Source: Oscillospiraceae bacterium (GTDB lineage Bacteria; Bacillota; Clostridia; Oscillospirales; Ruminococcaceae). From it: DNA of 64,000 nt. Where the stretch lies: positions 123,084 through 187,083 of the forward strand of contig JAGASH010000003.1 of NCBI GenBank assembly GCA_017847835.1, read 5' to 3'. The position numbers and the translations under genes are program-made. The notes beneath the pieces were generated by a model. The model was not told where the DNA came from, did no database searches, and saw nothing but the letters and a program-made list of their open reading frames with translations. Every line of letters starts with the position of its first letter. Positions within the stretch are counted from its first letter, which is position 1. This document shows positions 1 through 7,802 of this stretch, one piece after another.

Positions 1-143
1 TCAGAAGCCCGGGACGTGAACTCCATTATCCCGTTTATAAGTCTGCCGGCGTTTACATTCTTCTTTACCATTTCCGCTCCGCAATTTGTGCAGAACTTTG
101 CGCTGTCGGGGAACTCTGCTCCGCATTCCTTACATAATTGCAT
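1..143 (-). CDS. zinc-ribbon protein, N-terminal part (cut by window edge)
   Basis: The reading frame starts with ATG at 143 and runs leftward out of the window; about 47 residues are visible. It opens with a zinc ribbon: Cys4, Cys7, Cys18 and Cys21 form two CxxC knuckles in the pattern CKECG...CTNCG, typical of the zinc_ribbon_2/DUF7577-like N-terminal modules of Firmicutes membrane or regulatory proteins. A good ribosome binding site (AAGGAGTGA) lies seven or so bases upstream. What follows the ribbon cannot be seen, so no function is assigned. The frame is open to the edge, so this is a partial gene, not a broken one. Confidence 0.75.
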   Translation of the reverse strand, partial: MQLCKECGAEFPDSAKFCTNCGAEMVKKNVNAGRLINGIMEFTSRAS

Positions 144-170
144 TTTGTCACTCCTTCTTGTTCTGCTTTG

Positions 171-473
171 TCATCTACTAACCGATTGTGGAATCGGGAT
201 AGGTCTTCCAGAGATTTCCGGAATAATATCCAAGACCGTCATTGACCCGCCTTCCTGCAGTTCAAAGGTTTGTTTCTCTCCCGCAAAGAAGAAAAGACCG
301 TCTGCGTTGAATTCGATAAGCGGAGCAAAAACGTTGTAGGACACGTTGTTTGCGAAGCTTCCGCCGGAGGACAACACGGTTTCTTCATTTGTTGTTGGAA
401 TGGTAGACCAAATCGGCTCGTTTTCCGCCGATATTATAAAATCTCCTCTGCCCTTTGAACAGGTGGCAGACAA
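171..473 (-). pseudogene. doubtful 100-residue reading frame, possibly a gene remnant
   Basis: An open frame of about 100 residues, with protein-like composition (ending in a Pro-Ile-rich tail), lies just upstream of the zinc-ribbon gene. It can only start with TTG at 473, with no visible ribosome binding site, and an in-frame stop occurs a few codons further upstream. No family is recognised. Its position between tRNA-Thr and the zinc-ribbon gene and the lack of a start signal suggest the C-terminal remainder of a decayed gene; a short genuine hypothetical protein is the alternative. Low confidence either way. Confidence 0.3.
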
Positions 474-722
474 AACAGTTTTAAGCGAAAATCAACCGCT
501 CTATCACGGAATGACAGGTTTACAAACCGCTGTTATTTGCTTTCTCGGAAATGTCATAGAAAGGAAAGAAAATTGGAGGGATATTGCTGATAGTGCAATA
601 ACGGCAAATCGGCGGCTACTGAAGTTAAGCAACCGCCGATTATTAACGCAACACCGCAAAATAGATTTTATGGCATAAAAATAAGCCCTGCCTCGATATT
701 CAACTCGACAGGGCTTGTTTTA
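474..722. other. intergenic stretch with an inverted repeat
   Basis: No convincing gene. It holds a 9-base inverted repeat, 607-615 (AATCGGCGG) against 633-641, with a 17-base loop and no T-run on either side, and further right the terminator of the tRNA-Thr unit. The + strand is open for 110 codons across this stretch (346-678) but lacks a ribosome binding site and overlaps the opposing frame; I do not call it. Confidence 0.4.
683..716 (-). terminator. terminator after tRNA-Thr
   Basis: Stem AAGCCCTG (683-690) pairs with CAGGGCTT (709-716), extended by an inner TCGA/TCGA pairing. Read on the - strand it directly follows the tRNA and ends in a T-rich run (TTATTTTTA), as in an intrinsic terminator. 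Confidence 0.75.
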
Positions 723-798
723 TGGAGCTGATAATCAGATTCGAACTGATGACCTCATCCTTACCAAGGATGTGCTCTACCAACTGAGCTATATCAGC
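723..798 (-). tRNA. tRNA-Thr (anticodon GGT)
   Basis: 76 bases with encoded CCA. Acceptor stem GCTGATA pairs with TATCAGC; anticodon stem CATCC/GGATG closes the loop TTGGTAA, giving anticodon GGT (Thr). The T-arm GTTCGAAT is intact. It stands alone with its own promoter and terminator. Confidence 0.96.
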
Positions 799-828
799 AA
801 ATATGTATTCTGCAATTGCAACGATATT

Positions 829-857
829 ATTATACCACGTTGATTTTGATTTGTCAA
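829..857 (-). promoter_or_regulatory. sigma-A promoter of tRNA-Thr
   Basis: On the - strand: -35 TTGACA (857-852), 17-base spacer, -10 TATAAT (834-829), about 30 bases before the tRNA. Confidence 0.85.
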
Positions 858-906
858 TAGGTTTTATAAATTTTTTTGAAATATTTTGTCGAAGGAATTT
901 TTTGTG

Positions 907-935
907 TTGATTTTTTGCGGGAGATATGCTATAAT
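907..935 (+). promoter_or_regulatory. sigma-A promoter of remA
   Basis: -35 TTGATT (907-912), 17-base spacer, -10 TATAAT (930-935). It precedes remA by about 35 bases and probably drives the whole remA-gmk-priA housekeeping run. Confidence 0.8.
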
Positions 936-969
936 AAATAAGAGTTTGGTTATTTCGGGAGTTGATTTT

Positions 970-1221
970 ATGAAACCTGTAAACATAGGCTTTGGAAATG
1001 TCGTGAACGAGGACAGGATTGTCGCTGTGGTAAGCCCCGAGGCGGCTCCCGTCAAGCGTATCGTACAGCTCGCAAAGGACAGCGGCTCGGCTATTGACGC
1101 GACCTGCGGGCGGAAAACGCGCTCGGTTATCATCTGCGACAGCGGTCACGTCGTGCTCTCGGCACTGCTCCCCGAAACGATTGCCGGAAAATCCTCTCCT
1201 AAAAACGACCCCGAGGATTAA
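970..1221 (+). CDS. remA: RemA/DUF370 regulatory protein
   Basis: 83 residues. Members of the RemA (DUF370) family are small DNA-binding proteins; in Bacillus subtilis RemA activates extracellular matrix and osmoprotection genes. The characteristic opening [20 protein letters not shown], the segment [11 protein letters not shown] and the [20 protein letters not shown] core are all present, and length is normal. ATG 970 is chosen because the family starts about four residues before NIGFGN; an upstream in-frame start at 886 would lie in the promoter. As in Bacillus, gmk follows directly. Whether it controls matrix genes here is not known. Confidence 0.93.
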   Translation: MKPVNIGFGNVVNEDRIVAVVSPEAAPVKRIVQLAKDSGSAIDATCGRKTRSVIICDSGHVVLSALLPETIAGKSSPKNDPED

Positions 1222-1258
1222 TGAAAATACATTTGACATTCTGATTAAGAGGTAAATT

Positions 1259-1867
1259 ATGGAAAAAGGACTTTTGTTTGTTGTTTCAGCGCCTGCGGGC
1301 TGCGGTAAGGACACGATTTTAAACGAACTTTTCAAGAAAACCGACAAGGCGGGATACGCGGTTTCCGCGACAACCCGTGCGCCGCGCGAAGGTGAAATCA
1401 ACGGCGTGCATTACCACTTTCTGACAAGAGAGGACTTTTCCGAGAAAATCAAACGCGGCGAGGTGCTCGAATACACGGAATACTGCGGGAATTTCTACGG
1501 CACGCTGAAAAAGAGCGTGGACGACCTTATCCTTTCAGGAAAGGACGCTGTGCTGAAAATCGAGGTTGAGGGCGCAATGAACATCAAAAAAATGTTCCCC
1601 GAGGCTTGTCTTGTGTTCATTTTGCCGCCGTCACTGGAAATTCTCGAGAAACGTTTGAGAGGAAGAGGCACGGAAACCGAGGACAAAATCCGCGAGCGCA
1701 CTCTCCAAGCGAAAAACGAGCTCGCTTTCGCGAAAAATTACGATTATCTCGTGGTGAACGATGATTTGAACGAGGCGGTCGAGGACGTGCTCGCGGTATT
1801 CAGAGCCGAAAAACTGCGCCGTGAGCGCCGTGACGGGCTTATCGGGCGCATTTCGGGGGAGAATTGA
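1259..1867 (+). CDS. gmk: guanylate kinase
   Basis: 202 residues, the usual length. Phosphorylates GMP (dGMP) to GDP with ATP in the cytoplasm. The P-loop is APAGCGKDT at residues 11-19, slightly unlike the usual GPSGxGKxT but with the Gly, Lys and Thr kept. The GMP-binding segment ATTRAPREGEINGVHYHF and the lid region (ILEKRLRGRGTE) are typical. Start ATG has AAGAGG upstream. It lies between remA and priA; the rpoZ and coaBC genes that often sit between gmk and priA in Firmicutes are absent here. Confidence 0.95.
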   Translation: MEKGLLFVVSAPAGCGKDTILNELFKKTDKAGYAVSATTRAPREGEINGVHYHFLTREDFSEKIKRGEVLEYTEYCGNFYGTLKKSVDDLILSGKDAVLKIEVEGAMNIKKMFPEACLVFILPPSLEILEKRLRGRGTETEDKIRERTLQAKNELAFAKNYDYLVVNDDLNEAVEDVLAVFRAEKLRRERRDGLIGRISGEN

Positions 1868-1868
1868 C

Positions 1869-4283
1869 TTGATTGCAAAAATCGCGGCGGAAAACGCGCT
1901 CTACTCGTTTGACAAGCTGTTTTCCTACAAAATTCCCGACGAGCTTTCGGGAAAAATCTGCGCGGGAATGCGGGTTGTCGTGCCGTTCGGGAAAGGCTCG
2001 AAAAAGCGCGTGGGACTGGTTTTCGAGGTCTGCGAACCCGAGGACAGCGCGAAATTGAAGCCGATTTCAGCGGTCATCGACGAAGAGCCCGTGGTTTCCG
2101 AGGAACTGCTTCGGCTGTGTCAATGGCTCAAGAATAACACCTTCTGCACCTATTTTGACGCGTTTCGGTCAATTTTGCCGTCGGGGCTTGCGTACACGCT
2201 GAAAAACCGCTTTGAACTGAACAAAAGCGTGTCCGAAGCCTCGCTTTCAGATGAAGAAAGGTCGCTTGCGAAAACGCTTGAAGCTGCTGGGAAATCCGAG
2301 CTGGAAACGCTTTACGCGGAAAACAAGTCGAAAGTTGACGATATGGTGAAGCGCGGAGTTCTCGTTCAAACCGAAATTCCCGAGCGAAAGGTCGGCGACG
2401 AGGTAAACGTAATGGTGCGGGTTTGCGAGGATTTTGACGAAACGCAAAAGCTCACCCCAAAGCAAAAAGCCGCCGTTGAGTTCGTTCGCGCAAACGACTC
2501 CGCTTCGATAAAAGAGGTGTGCTACGCGTGTGCCGCGACTTCTTCCGTTGTGAACAGGCTGATTGAAAAGGGGATTTTCGAGCGGTTTGAGAACGTTGTT
2601 TTTCGTCTGAACTCGGACGTTTCGGCAACCGAAAGCCCCGATGACATAATTTTGTCGCCGAAACAGAGCGAGGTTTTTGACGGGATTTCGGCGCTGATGA
2701 CGGGTGAAAAACCCGAGTGCGCGCTGCTTCGCGGTATCACGGGCAGCGGCAAAACCTCGGTTTTCATAAAACTCATCGACAAGGCGGTTAAGGCGGGAAA
2801 GGGCGCTATAATGCTGGTTCCCGAGATTTCGCTCACACCGCAAATGGTCGGGAAATTTCAGCGGCTTTTCGGCAGCAAGGTCGCGATTTTGCACAGCTCG
2901 CTGTCCGTGGGAGAACGCGCCGACGAGTACCGCCGTATAAAAAGCGGGCTTGCGCGGATTGTTATAGGAACGCGAAGCGCGGTGTTTGCGCCCGTGCAAA
3001 ATCTCGCGATAATCGTGGTTGACGAGGAAGGCGAGGGGACGTACAAGTCGGAGAATTCGCCTCGTTATCACGCGCGCGATGTCGCAAAACAGCGCTGTTT
3101 CGCGCAGAATTCGCTGTTGCTTTTAGCGTCGGCAACCCCTTCGCTCGAAAGCTATTATTTCGCGAAAACGGGGCGGTACAAGCTGTTTGAAATGGACGAG
3201 CGGTTCAACAACGCGGTTTTGCCGGAAGTCGAGATTGTCGATATGCAGCAGGAGCGTCAGAACGGCAATATGTCAACGTTCAGCGCGGTTCTCGCGGAGC
3301 ATATTGAATACACGCTTTCGCGCGGTGAGCAGTCGATTTTGCTGCTCAACAGGCGCGGTTATCGAACGGGAGTTCGGTGTGCGCTCTGCGGAAAGCCAAT
3401 GGAGTGCCCGAATTGCTCGGTGCCGCTGACCTATCACAAGGCTAACGGCTGCCTGATGTGCCACTGCTGCGGCTATTTCAAGCGGTTTGACAGCGTTTGC
3501 CCGTACTGCGGAGGAAAGTTTTTCGGAATGAAAGGCGAGGGCACGCAGCTTATCGAGGACGAGCTGTCCGAGCTGTTTCCGAGCGCAAGGATTTTGCGTA
3601 TGGACGCGGACACGACCTCGGGAAAAACCGCATTCGAGCGCCGTTTCAAGGCATTTGCTGACGGCGAGTTTGACATAATGGTAGGCACGCAGATGATTGC
3701 AAAGGGGCTGAATTTCCCGAATGTAACGCTGGTCGGCGTGCTGAAAACCGACAACTCGCTCTACGCGCAGGATTTTCGCGCTTATGAGCGGACGTTTTCG
3801 CTGATAACGCAGGTTGCGGGTCGTTCGGGACGCGGTGACAAGCGCGGGCGCGCGATTATCCAGACGTTTTCACCCGAGCACTATGTGATAAACCTCGCGG
3901 CAAAGCAGAATTATCCCGCGTTCTACGAGGAGGAAATAAAGCTTCGCGAAGCGGTTTTTTACCCGCCGTTCTGCGATATCGTGACTTTTGTGTTCTCGGC
4001 GCTGAACGAAAGCGAGTGTCAAAAAGCGGCGAGGAAGTTTGCGGATATGCTCTTAAAAACCGCGAAAGAGTACGGAAACCGCGTTCCTATGCGGGTTCTG
4101 GGACCGGCAGCGTGCGCGGTTGGACGAGTAAACGGGAGATATCGGTTTTCGCTTATGGCGAAATGCAAAAACAGCGCAAGTCTGCGCGAGGCTGTTGACA
4201 GGACGATGAAAACAGCGCTCGGTGACGCGGATTTCGCGAATGTGCGCTTTTTCGCCGACATTAACGGAAGTTTTACATTATAA
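1869..4283 (+). CDS. priA: primosomal protein N' (replication restart helicase PriA)
   Basis: 804 residues. DEAD-like 3'-5' helicase that reloads the replisome at stalled forks. Visible parts: N-terminal DNA-binding region, Walker A GITGSGKTS near residue 289, Walker B DEEG at 385-388, then eight cysteines in CxxC pairs near residues 504-545 (zinc-binding strand-displacement module), and the C-terminal helicase half with QVAGRSGRG. The Walker B box reads DEEG where the family usually has DEEH. TTG 1869 is chosen as start: GGGGGAG lies eight bases upstream and it begins one base after the gmk stop, pointing to co-translation. Confidence 0.95.
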   Translation: MIAKIAAENALYSFDKLFSYKIPDELSGKICAGMRVVVPFGKGSKKRVGLVFEVCEPEDSAKLKPISAVIDEEPVVSEELLRLCQWLKNNTFCTYFDAFRSILPSGLAYTLKNRFELNKSVSEASLSDEERSLAKTLEAAGKSELETLYAENKSKVDDMVKRGVLVQTEIPERKVGDEVNVMVRVCEDFDETQKLTPKQKAAVEFVRANDSASIKEVCYACAATSSVVNRLIEKGIFERFENVVFRLNSDVSATESPDDIILSPKQSEVFDGISALMTGEKPECALLRGITGSGKTSVFIKLIDKAVKAGKGAIMLVPEISLTPQMVGKFQRLFGSKVAILHSSLSVGERADEYRRIKSGLARIVIGTRSAVFAPVQNLAIIVVDEEGEGTYKSENSPRYHARDVAKQRCFAQNSLLLLASATPSLESYYFAKTGRYKLFEMDERFNNAVLPEVEIVDMQQERQNGNMSTFSAVLAEHIEYTLSRGEQSILLLNRRGYRTGVRCALCGKPMECPNCSVPLTYHKANGCLMCHCCGYFKRFDSVCPYCGGKFFGMKGEGTQLIEDELSELFPSARILRMDADTTSGKTAFERRFKAFADGEFDIMVGTQMIAKGLNFPNVTLVGVLKTDNSLYAQDFRAYERTFSLITQVAGRSGRGDKRGRAIIQTFSPEHYVINLAAKQNYPAFYEEEIKLREAVFYPPFCDIVTFVFSALNESECQKAARKFADMLLKTAKEYGNRVPMRVLGPAACAVGRVNGRYRFSLMAKCKNSASLREAVDRTMKTALGDADFANVRFFADINGSFTL

Positions 4284-4307
4284 ATATAAGAAAGGTGATT
4301 TGCTGAA

Positions 4308-4772
4308 ATGGCTTTGAGAGAGATTTTCAAATTCGGTGACGATATTCTTCGCAAAAAGTGCCGCGAAGTGACAAAGTTTGACGACAAGCTCGCCGAGCTG
4401 CTCGACGATATGGCGGATACGCTGAAAAACGCTGACGGTGTTGGACTTGCCGCGCCGCAGGTGGGTATTCTTCGCAGAGTTTGCATTATTGACGTGCGCG
4501 ACGGAAAGGGTGTTCTGGAGCTGATAAACCCCGAAATCCTCGAAAAAAGCGGCTCGCAGACAGGAAACGAAGGCTGCCTTTCTGCGCCGGGAGAGTGGTG
4601 CGAGGTGGTTCGTCCCGCGACGGTCAAGGTGAGAGCTTTTGACAGGCACGGAAAAGAGTTTACGCTCGAAGCAAGTGAACTGAAGGCGCGTGCGATTTGC
4701 CACGAGGTTGACCATCTCGATGGAGTTTTGTTTATCGACAGGGTTGAGAAAACCATTCCGCAGAAGTCGTGA
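4308..4772 (+). CDS. def: peptide deformylase, first copy
   Basis: 154 residues. Removes the N-terminal formyl group from new proteins using a metal ion. The three signature motifs are intact: GVGLAAPQ (about 44-51), EGCLS (about 88-92, metal-binding Cys) and HEVDH (132-136, two metal-binding His and the catalytic Glu). AAAGGTGA provides the ribosome binding site. It is followed after seven bases by a second deformylase gene with similar N-terminal sequence, so this is a tandem duplication within the priA-fmt run. Both copies look catalytically competent. Confidence 0.95.
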   Translation: MALREIFKFGDDILRKKCREVTKFDDKLAELLDDMADTLKNADGVGLAAPQVGILRRVCIIDVRDGKGVLELINPEILEKSGSQTGNEGCLSAPGEWCEVVRPATVKVRAFDRHGKEFTLEASELKARAICHEVDHLDGVLFIDRVEKTIPQKS

Positions 4773-4779
4773 GGGAGTT

Positions 4780-5232
4780 ATGATAAGAGAAATTCTGACA
4801 TTCGGAAATCCTGTTTTGCGGGAAAAATCTGTTGAAGTCAAAAAGTTCGACAGGGAGCTTTGCGAGCTGCTTGACGATATGTACGAAACAATGCAAAACG
4901 CAGAGGGCATTGGCATTGCGGCACCGCAAATCGGCGTGCTGAAACGCGTTGTCGTAATCGACACGGGCGAGGGAAAAATCGAGCTGATAAATCCCGTGAT
5001 TACCGCTGTGTGGGGCAAGCAGTTTGAGGAAGAGGGCTGTTTGTCGCTTGCGGGAAAAAAGGGCATTGTAAAGCGTCCTATGCACGTTAAATTAAAGGCA
5101 TACGACCGTTCCGGTGTGCTGAGGAAATACCACGGCAGGGAGCTGCTCGCGCGCGCATTTTGCCACGAGATTGACCATCTGAACGGTATTCTTTACGAGG
5201 ACAAGGTTCTCGAGTGGATTGAAGAGGAGTAA
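4780..5232 (+). CDS. def: peptide deformylase, second copy
   Basis: 150 residues, with GIGIAAPQ (about 44-51), EGCLSLAG (about 85-92) and HEIDH (129-133). Same reaction as the preceding copy. The two proteins share the opening (REI-L-FG-x-x-LR-K) and motif spacing but differ widely in between, so the duplication is old. ATG 4780 is chosen over an upstream in-frame ATG at 4690 that lies inside the first copy; GAGGGAG sits just upstream. Having two deformylases may give different substrate range or resistance to deformylase inhibitors, which is inference only. Confidence 0.94.
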   Translation: MIREILTFGNPVLREKSVEVKKFDRELCELLDDMYETMQNAEGIGIAAPQIGVLKRVVVIDTGEGKIELINPVITAVWGKQFEEEGCLSLAGKKGIVKRPMHVKLKAYDRSGVLRKYHGRELLARAFCHEIDHLNGILYEDKVLEWIEEE

Positions 5233-5235
5233 AAT

Positions 5236-6171
5236 TTGAAAGTTGTGTTTATGGGAACGCCCGATTTCGCGGCTAAAAGCCTTGAAGCGCTTATCGGGGA
5301 TTTTGAGGTCGCGGCTGTTTTCACGCAGCCCGACAAGCCGAAAAACCGCGGAAAAAAGCTGGAAACAACACCCGTAAAGGACTTCGCGGTTTCGCATAAT
5401 ATTCCCGTGTATCAGCCGTTTTCGCTGAGAAAGGGAGAGGACGCTGAGGCGGCTCTGGGAGCGCTGAGGGAGATTAATCCCGACGTGATTGTCGTGACGG
5501 CATACGGGCAGATTTTGCCGAAAACGGTGCTCGAATTGCCGAAATTCGGCTGCGTGAACGTTCACGCGTCGCTTTTGCCGAGATTTCGCGGCGCAGCGCC
5601 CATTCAGCGGTGTATTCAGCTCGGTGACAAAAAAACCGGCGTCTGCACAATGCAAATGGACGAGGGACTTGATACGGGCGATGTGATAATGCGCTGCGAA
5701 ACGGATATTTCCGAGGAAATGACCGGCTCGGAGCTGTGGGAAATTCTCGCGGAAAGCGGTGCAAAGCTGCTTGTGGAAACGCTTCACGCTCTTGAAAACG
5801 GCACGGCTTCTCACGAGAAACAAGTGGGCGAAGCGTGCTATGCCGACAAAATCACAAAGGAAGAGCTGAAAATCGACTTTACAAAGCCCGCGCGCGTTGT
5901 CTATGACTTCATACGCGCGATGGCTGACGTGCCGTGCGCTTACACGTTTCTTGACGGGAAGCGGCTCAAAGTGTACCGTGCAGCGCTTTCCGACAAGAAA
6001 ACCGACCTTCCTGCGGGAACGGTCTGCGATGAAAAGAAATTCGGTGTTGCGTGCGGGGACGGCTCTTGCGTTGAGCTGCGTGAAATACAGCTTGAAGGCT
6101 CGAAGCGTATGAAAACCGAGGATTTTCTGCGCGGGAAAAAGCTCGGCGCGGGTGAAATTCTCGGAAAATGA
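5236..6171 (+). CDS. fmt: methionyl-tRNA formyltransferase
   Basis: 311 residues, normal length. Formylates initiator Met-tRNA with 10-formyl-tetrahydrofolate, the step reversed on proteins by the deformylases just upstream. The N-terminal Rossmann-like half opens with VVFMGTPDFAAKSLEAL; the catalytic region has NVHASLLPRFRGAAPIQ near residues 108-124; the C-terminal OB-type tRNA-binding part follows. Start is TTG 5236 with GAAGAGGAG upstream, three bases after the def stop. Confidence 0.95.
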   Translation: MKVVFMGTPDFAAKSLEALIGDFEVAAVFTQPDKPKNRGKKLETTPVKDFAVSHNIPVYQPFSLRKGEDAEAALGALREINPDVIVVTAYGQILPKTVLELPKFGCVNVHASLLPRFRGAAPIQRCIQLGDKKTGVCTMQMDEGLDTGDVIMRCETDISEEMTGSELWEILAESGAKLLVETLHALENGTASHEKQVGEACYADKITKEELKIDFTKPARVVYDFIRAMADVPCAYTFLDGKRLKVYRAALSDKKTDLPAGTVCDEKKFGVACGDGSCVELREIQLEGSKRMKTEDFLRGKKLGAGEILGK

Positions 6172-6189
6172 TAAACGGAGTGAGAAATT

Positions 6190-7509
6190 ATGGCTGACGC
6201 TCGTTTGACGGCGGTGAAACTGCTTTTGAAAATGGAAAGCAGCGCGTCCTATTCAAATATCCTGCTTGACAGCGCGCTTTCCGAGCAAGGGCTTTCGGAG
6301 CGCGAAAAAGCGTTTGCGGCAGCACTGTTTTACGGTGTGACGGAGAGAAAGCTGACGCTTGATTATATCATTGAACAGAACAGCAGAATACCGTTTAAAA
6401 AGCTGGAAAAAGAGGCTGTCGCGGTACTTCGCGCGGGGTTCTATCAGCTGCTTTATATGCCGTCCGTGCCCGAAAGCGCTGCGGTGAACGAAAGTGTGAA
6501 GCTTTGCCGCAAGCTCAAAGCGTTCGGCGCAGAGGGCTTTGTAAACGGAATGCTGCGGAGCTTTATCCGAAACGGCAAGCAAATCAGCTTTGAGGGGCTT
6601 GACGAGGTGAAAACACTCTCGCTGAAATACTCCTGTCCCGAGTGGATTGCCGCGAAGTGGCTCAGAGAGTACGGCGAGGAGAACGCGATTAAAGCTATGG
6701 AGGCGTCGCTCGGTGCACCGCCGCTTTACGCGAGGGTAAATTCCACCAAAGTTACCGATGATGAATTGGTGAATTTGCTGAAAAAAGAGGGCGTGAAAGC
6801 GGAGCGAAACCCGCGGCTTATCGGCTGTATCAAGCTGGAAAAAGCGGGTGAAATCGAGCAGCTCGAAGCGTTCAAGGCGGGACTTTTCCACGTTCAGGAC
6901 GTGTCAAGCCAGCTTTGCTGCCTCACGCTCAGACCGATTGTGAACGAAACGGTAATCGATATCTGCGCGGCTCCCGGCGGGAAAACCTTCACTATGGCGG
7001 AACTTATGGGCAACAACGGTCGCTTGCTGAGCCTCGACCTGTACGACGGTCGCGTGAACCTTATCGCAGAGGGCGCAAAGCGCTTGGGACTGCGGATTGT
7101 CGAAGCAAAGCAGAACAATGCCGTGAAATTCTCCGAGGAGCTGCCGCAGGCGGACAGAGTGCTTTGCGATGTGCCTTGCTCGGGGCTCGGGGTAATCCGC
7201 CGCAAGCCCGAAATCAAGTACAAAACCGAGGAGGAGTTCGAGGAGCTTCCACGGCTTCAGAGAGCCATTCTGGAGGTGTCGTCGCGCTATGTCAAGGAGG
7301 GAGGCACGCTCGTTTACTCGACCTGCACGCTGTCCCGCGCCGAAAACGACGAGGTTGCCGCGGATTTTGCGGAAAAACACCCCGAGTTTTCGCCGATTGT
7401 TCAGACCATTCCATACGAGGGCGCAGAGAACAGTCCCACGCGGACTTTCTTCCCCGAAAAGGACGGCGGAGACGGCTTTTTTACTGCCGCTTTCAGGCGC
7501 ATAAAATAA
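6190..7509 (+). CDS. rsmB: 16S rRNA (cytosine-967-C5) methyltransferase RsmB
   Basis: 439 residues. An N-terminal NusB-like RNA-binding domain (about 1-130) is followed by a SAM-dependent methyltransferase. Key motifs: CAAPGGKT near 259 (SAM site), DVPCSGLGVIRRKPE near 327 with the releasing cysteine, and YSTCTL near 377 with the catalytic cysteine. Both cysteines of the two-cysteine m5C mechanism are present. It ends the remA-to-rsmB run; a T-rich stretch with a new promoter follows. Confidence 0.93.
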   Translation: MADARLTAVKLLLKMESSASYSNILLDSALSEQGLSEREKAFAAALFYGVTERKLTLDYIIEQNSRIPFKKLEKEAVAVLRAGFYQLLYMPSVPESAAVNESVKLCRKLKAFGAEGFVNGMLRSFIRNGKQISFEGLDEVKTLSLKYSCPEWIAAKWLREYGEENAIKAMEASLGAPPLYARVNSTKVTDDELVNLLKKEGVKAERNPRLIGCIKLEKAGEIEQLEAFKAGLFHVQDVSSQLCCLTLRPIVNETVIDICAAPGGKTFTMAELMGNNGRLLSLDLYDGRVNLIAEGAKRLGLRIVEAKQNNAVKFSEELPQADRVLCDVPCSGLGVIRRKPEIKYKTEEEFEELPRLQRAILEVSSRYVKEGGTLVYSTCTLSRAENDEVAADFAEKHPEFSPIVQTIPYEGAENSPTRTFFPEKDGGDGFFTAAFRRIK

Positions 7510-7802
7510 GGGCGATTTTAGGGCTGTTTTTTGAGCGTTTTTTGAGGGTATTTTCGGACTGATTTTTCACACTGTTTTTAAGTAGTTTTTTTGATGAATT
7601 GATTTATGCGAAATTTCGCTTTATAATGCGATTTTAGCGGCTTTTTAAACGCGAGTTTCAACACCGGATTTCAGTCGTTTTTTGAGGCGATTTTTCGGTG
7701 CATTTTCCGAGCAGTTTTCCGGGGTGTTTTTGAGGTTGATTTTTGAGCGTTTTTTACCCCGATTTTTTATCCGAAAATTACCGAAATTTTTGAGGAAAAA
7801 TT
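7510..7802 (+). other. T-rich intergenic stretch and long rlmN leader
   Basis: No gene. The stretch is strongly T-biased on the + strand and carries repeated runs such as GTTTTTTGAG and CGATTTTT at irregular 11-25 base intervals. Inside it lies a promoter (7599-7627), so about 170 bases of it would be the 5' leader of rlmN. A GGGGT near 7720 and ACCCC near 7755 could pair across the leader. A palindrome GCGAAATTTCGC (7608-7619) lies in the promoter spacer. Confidence 0.55.
7599..7627 (+). promoter_or_regulatory. sigma-A promoter of the rlmN unit
   Basis: -35 TTGATT (7599-7604), 17-base spacer, -10 TATAAT (7622-7627). The spacer contains the palindrome GCGAAATTTCGC. Gives an unusually long leader of about 170 bases before rlmN. 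Confidence 0.65.

Noticed and set aside
607..641. Inverted repeat as a terminator
   Set aside because: The 17-base loop and lack of a T-run on both strands make intrinsic termination unlikely; reported only as a repeat.
346..678. 110-codon + strand frame near the left edge
   Set aside because: No ribosome binding site, overlap with the opposing frame, and its end is made by the inverted repeat.
700..1401. 233-codon - strand frame over the tRNA-Thr and remA region
   Set aside because: It reads through the tRNA and terminator and opposes remA and gmk, with no start signal.
4019..5085. Large - strand frames over the deformylase pair
   Set aside because: Antisense shadows of two genes with full catalytic motifs.
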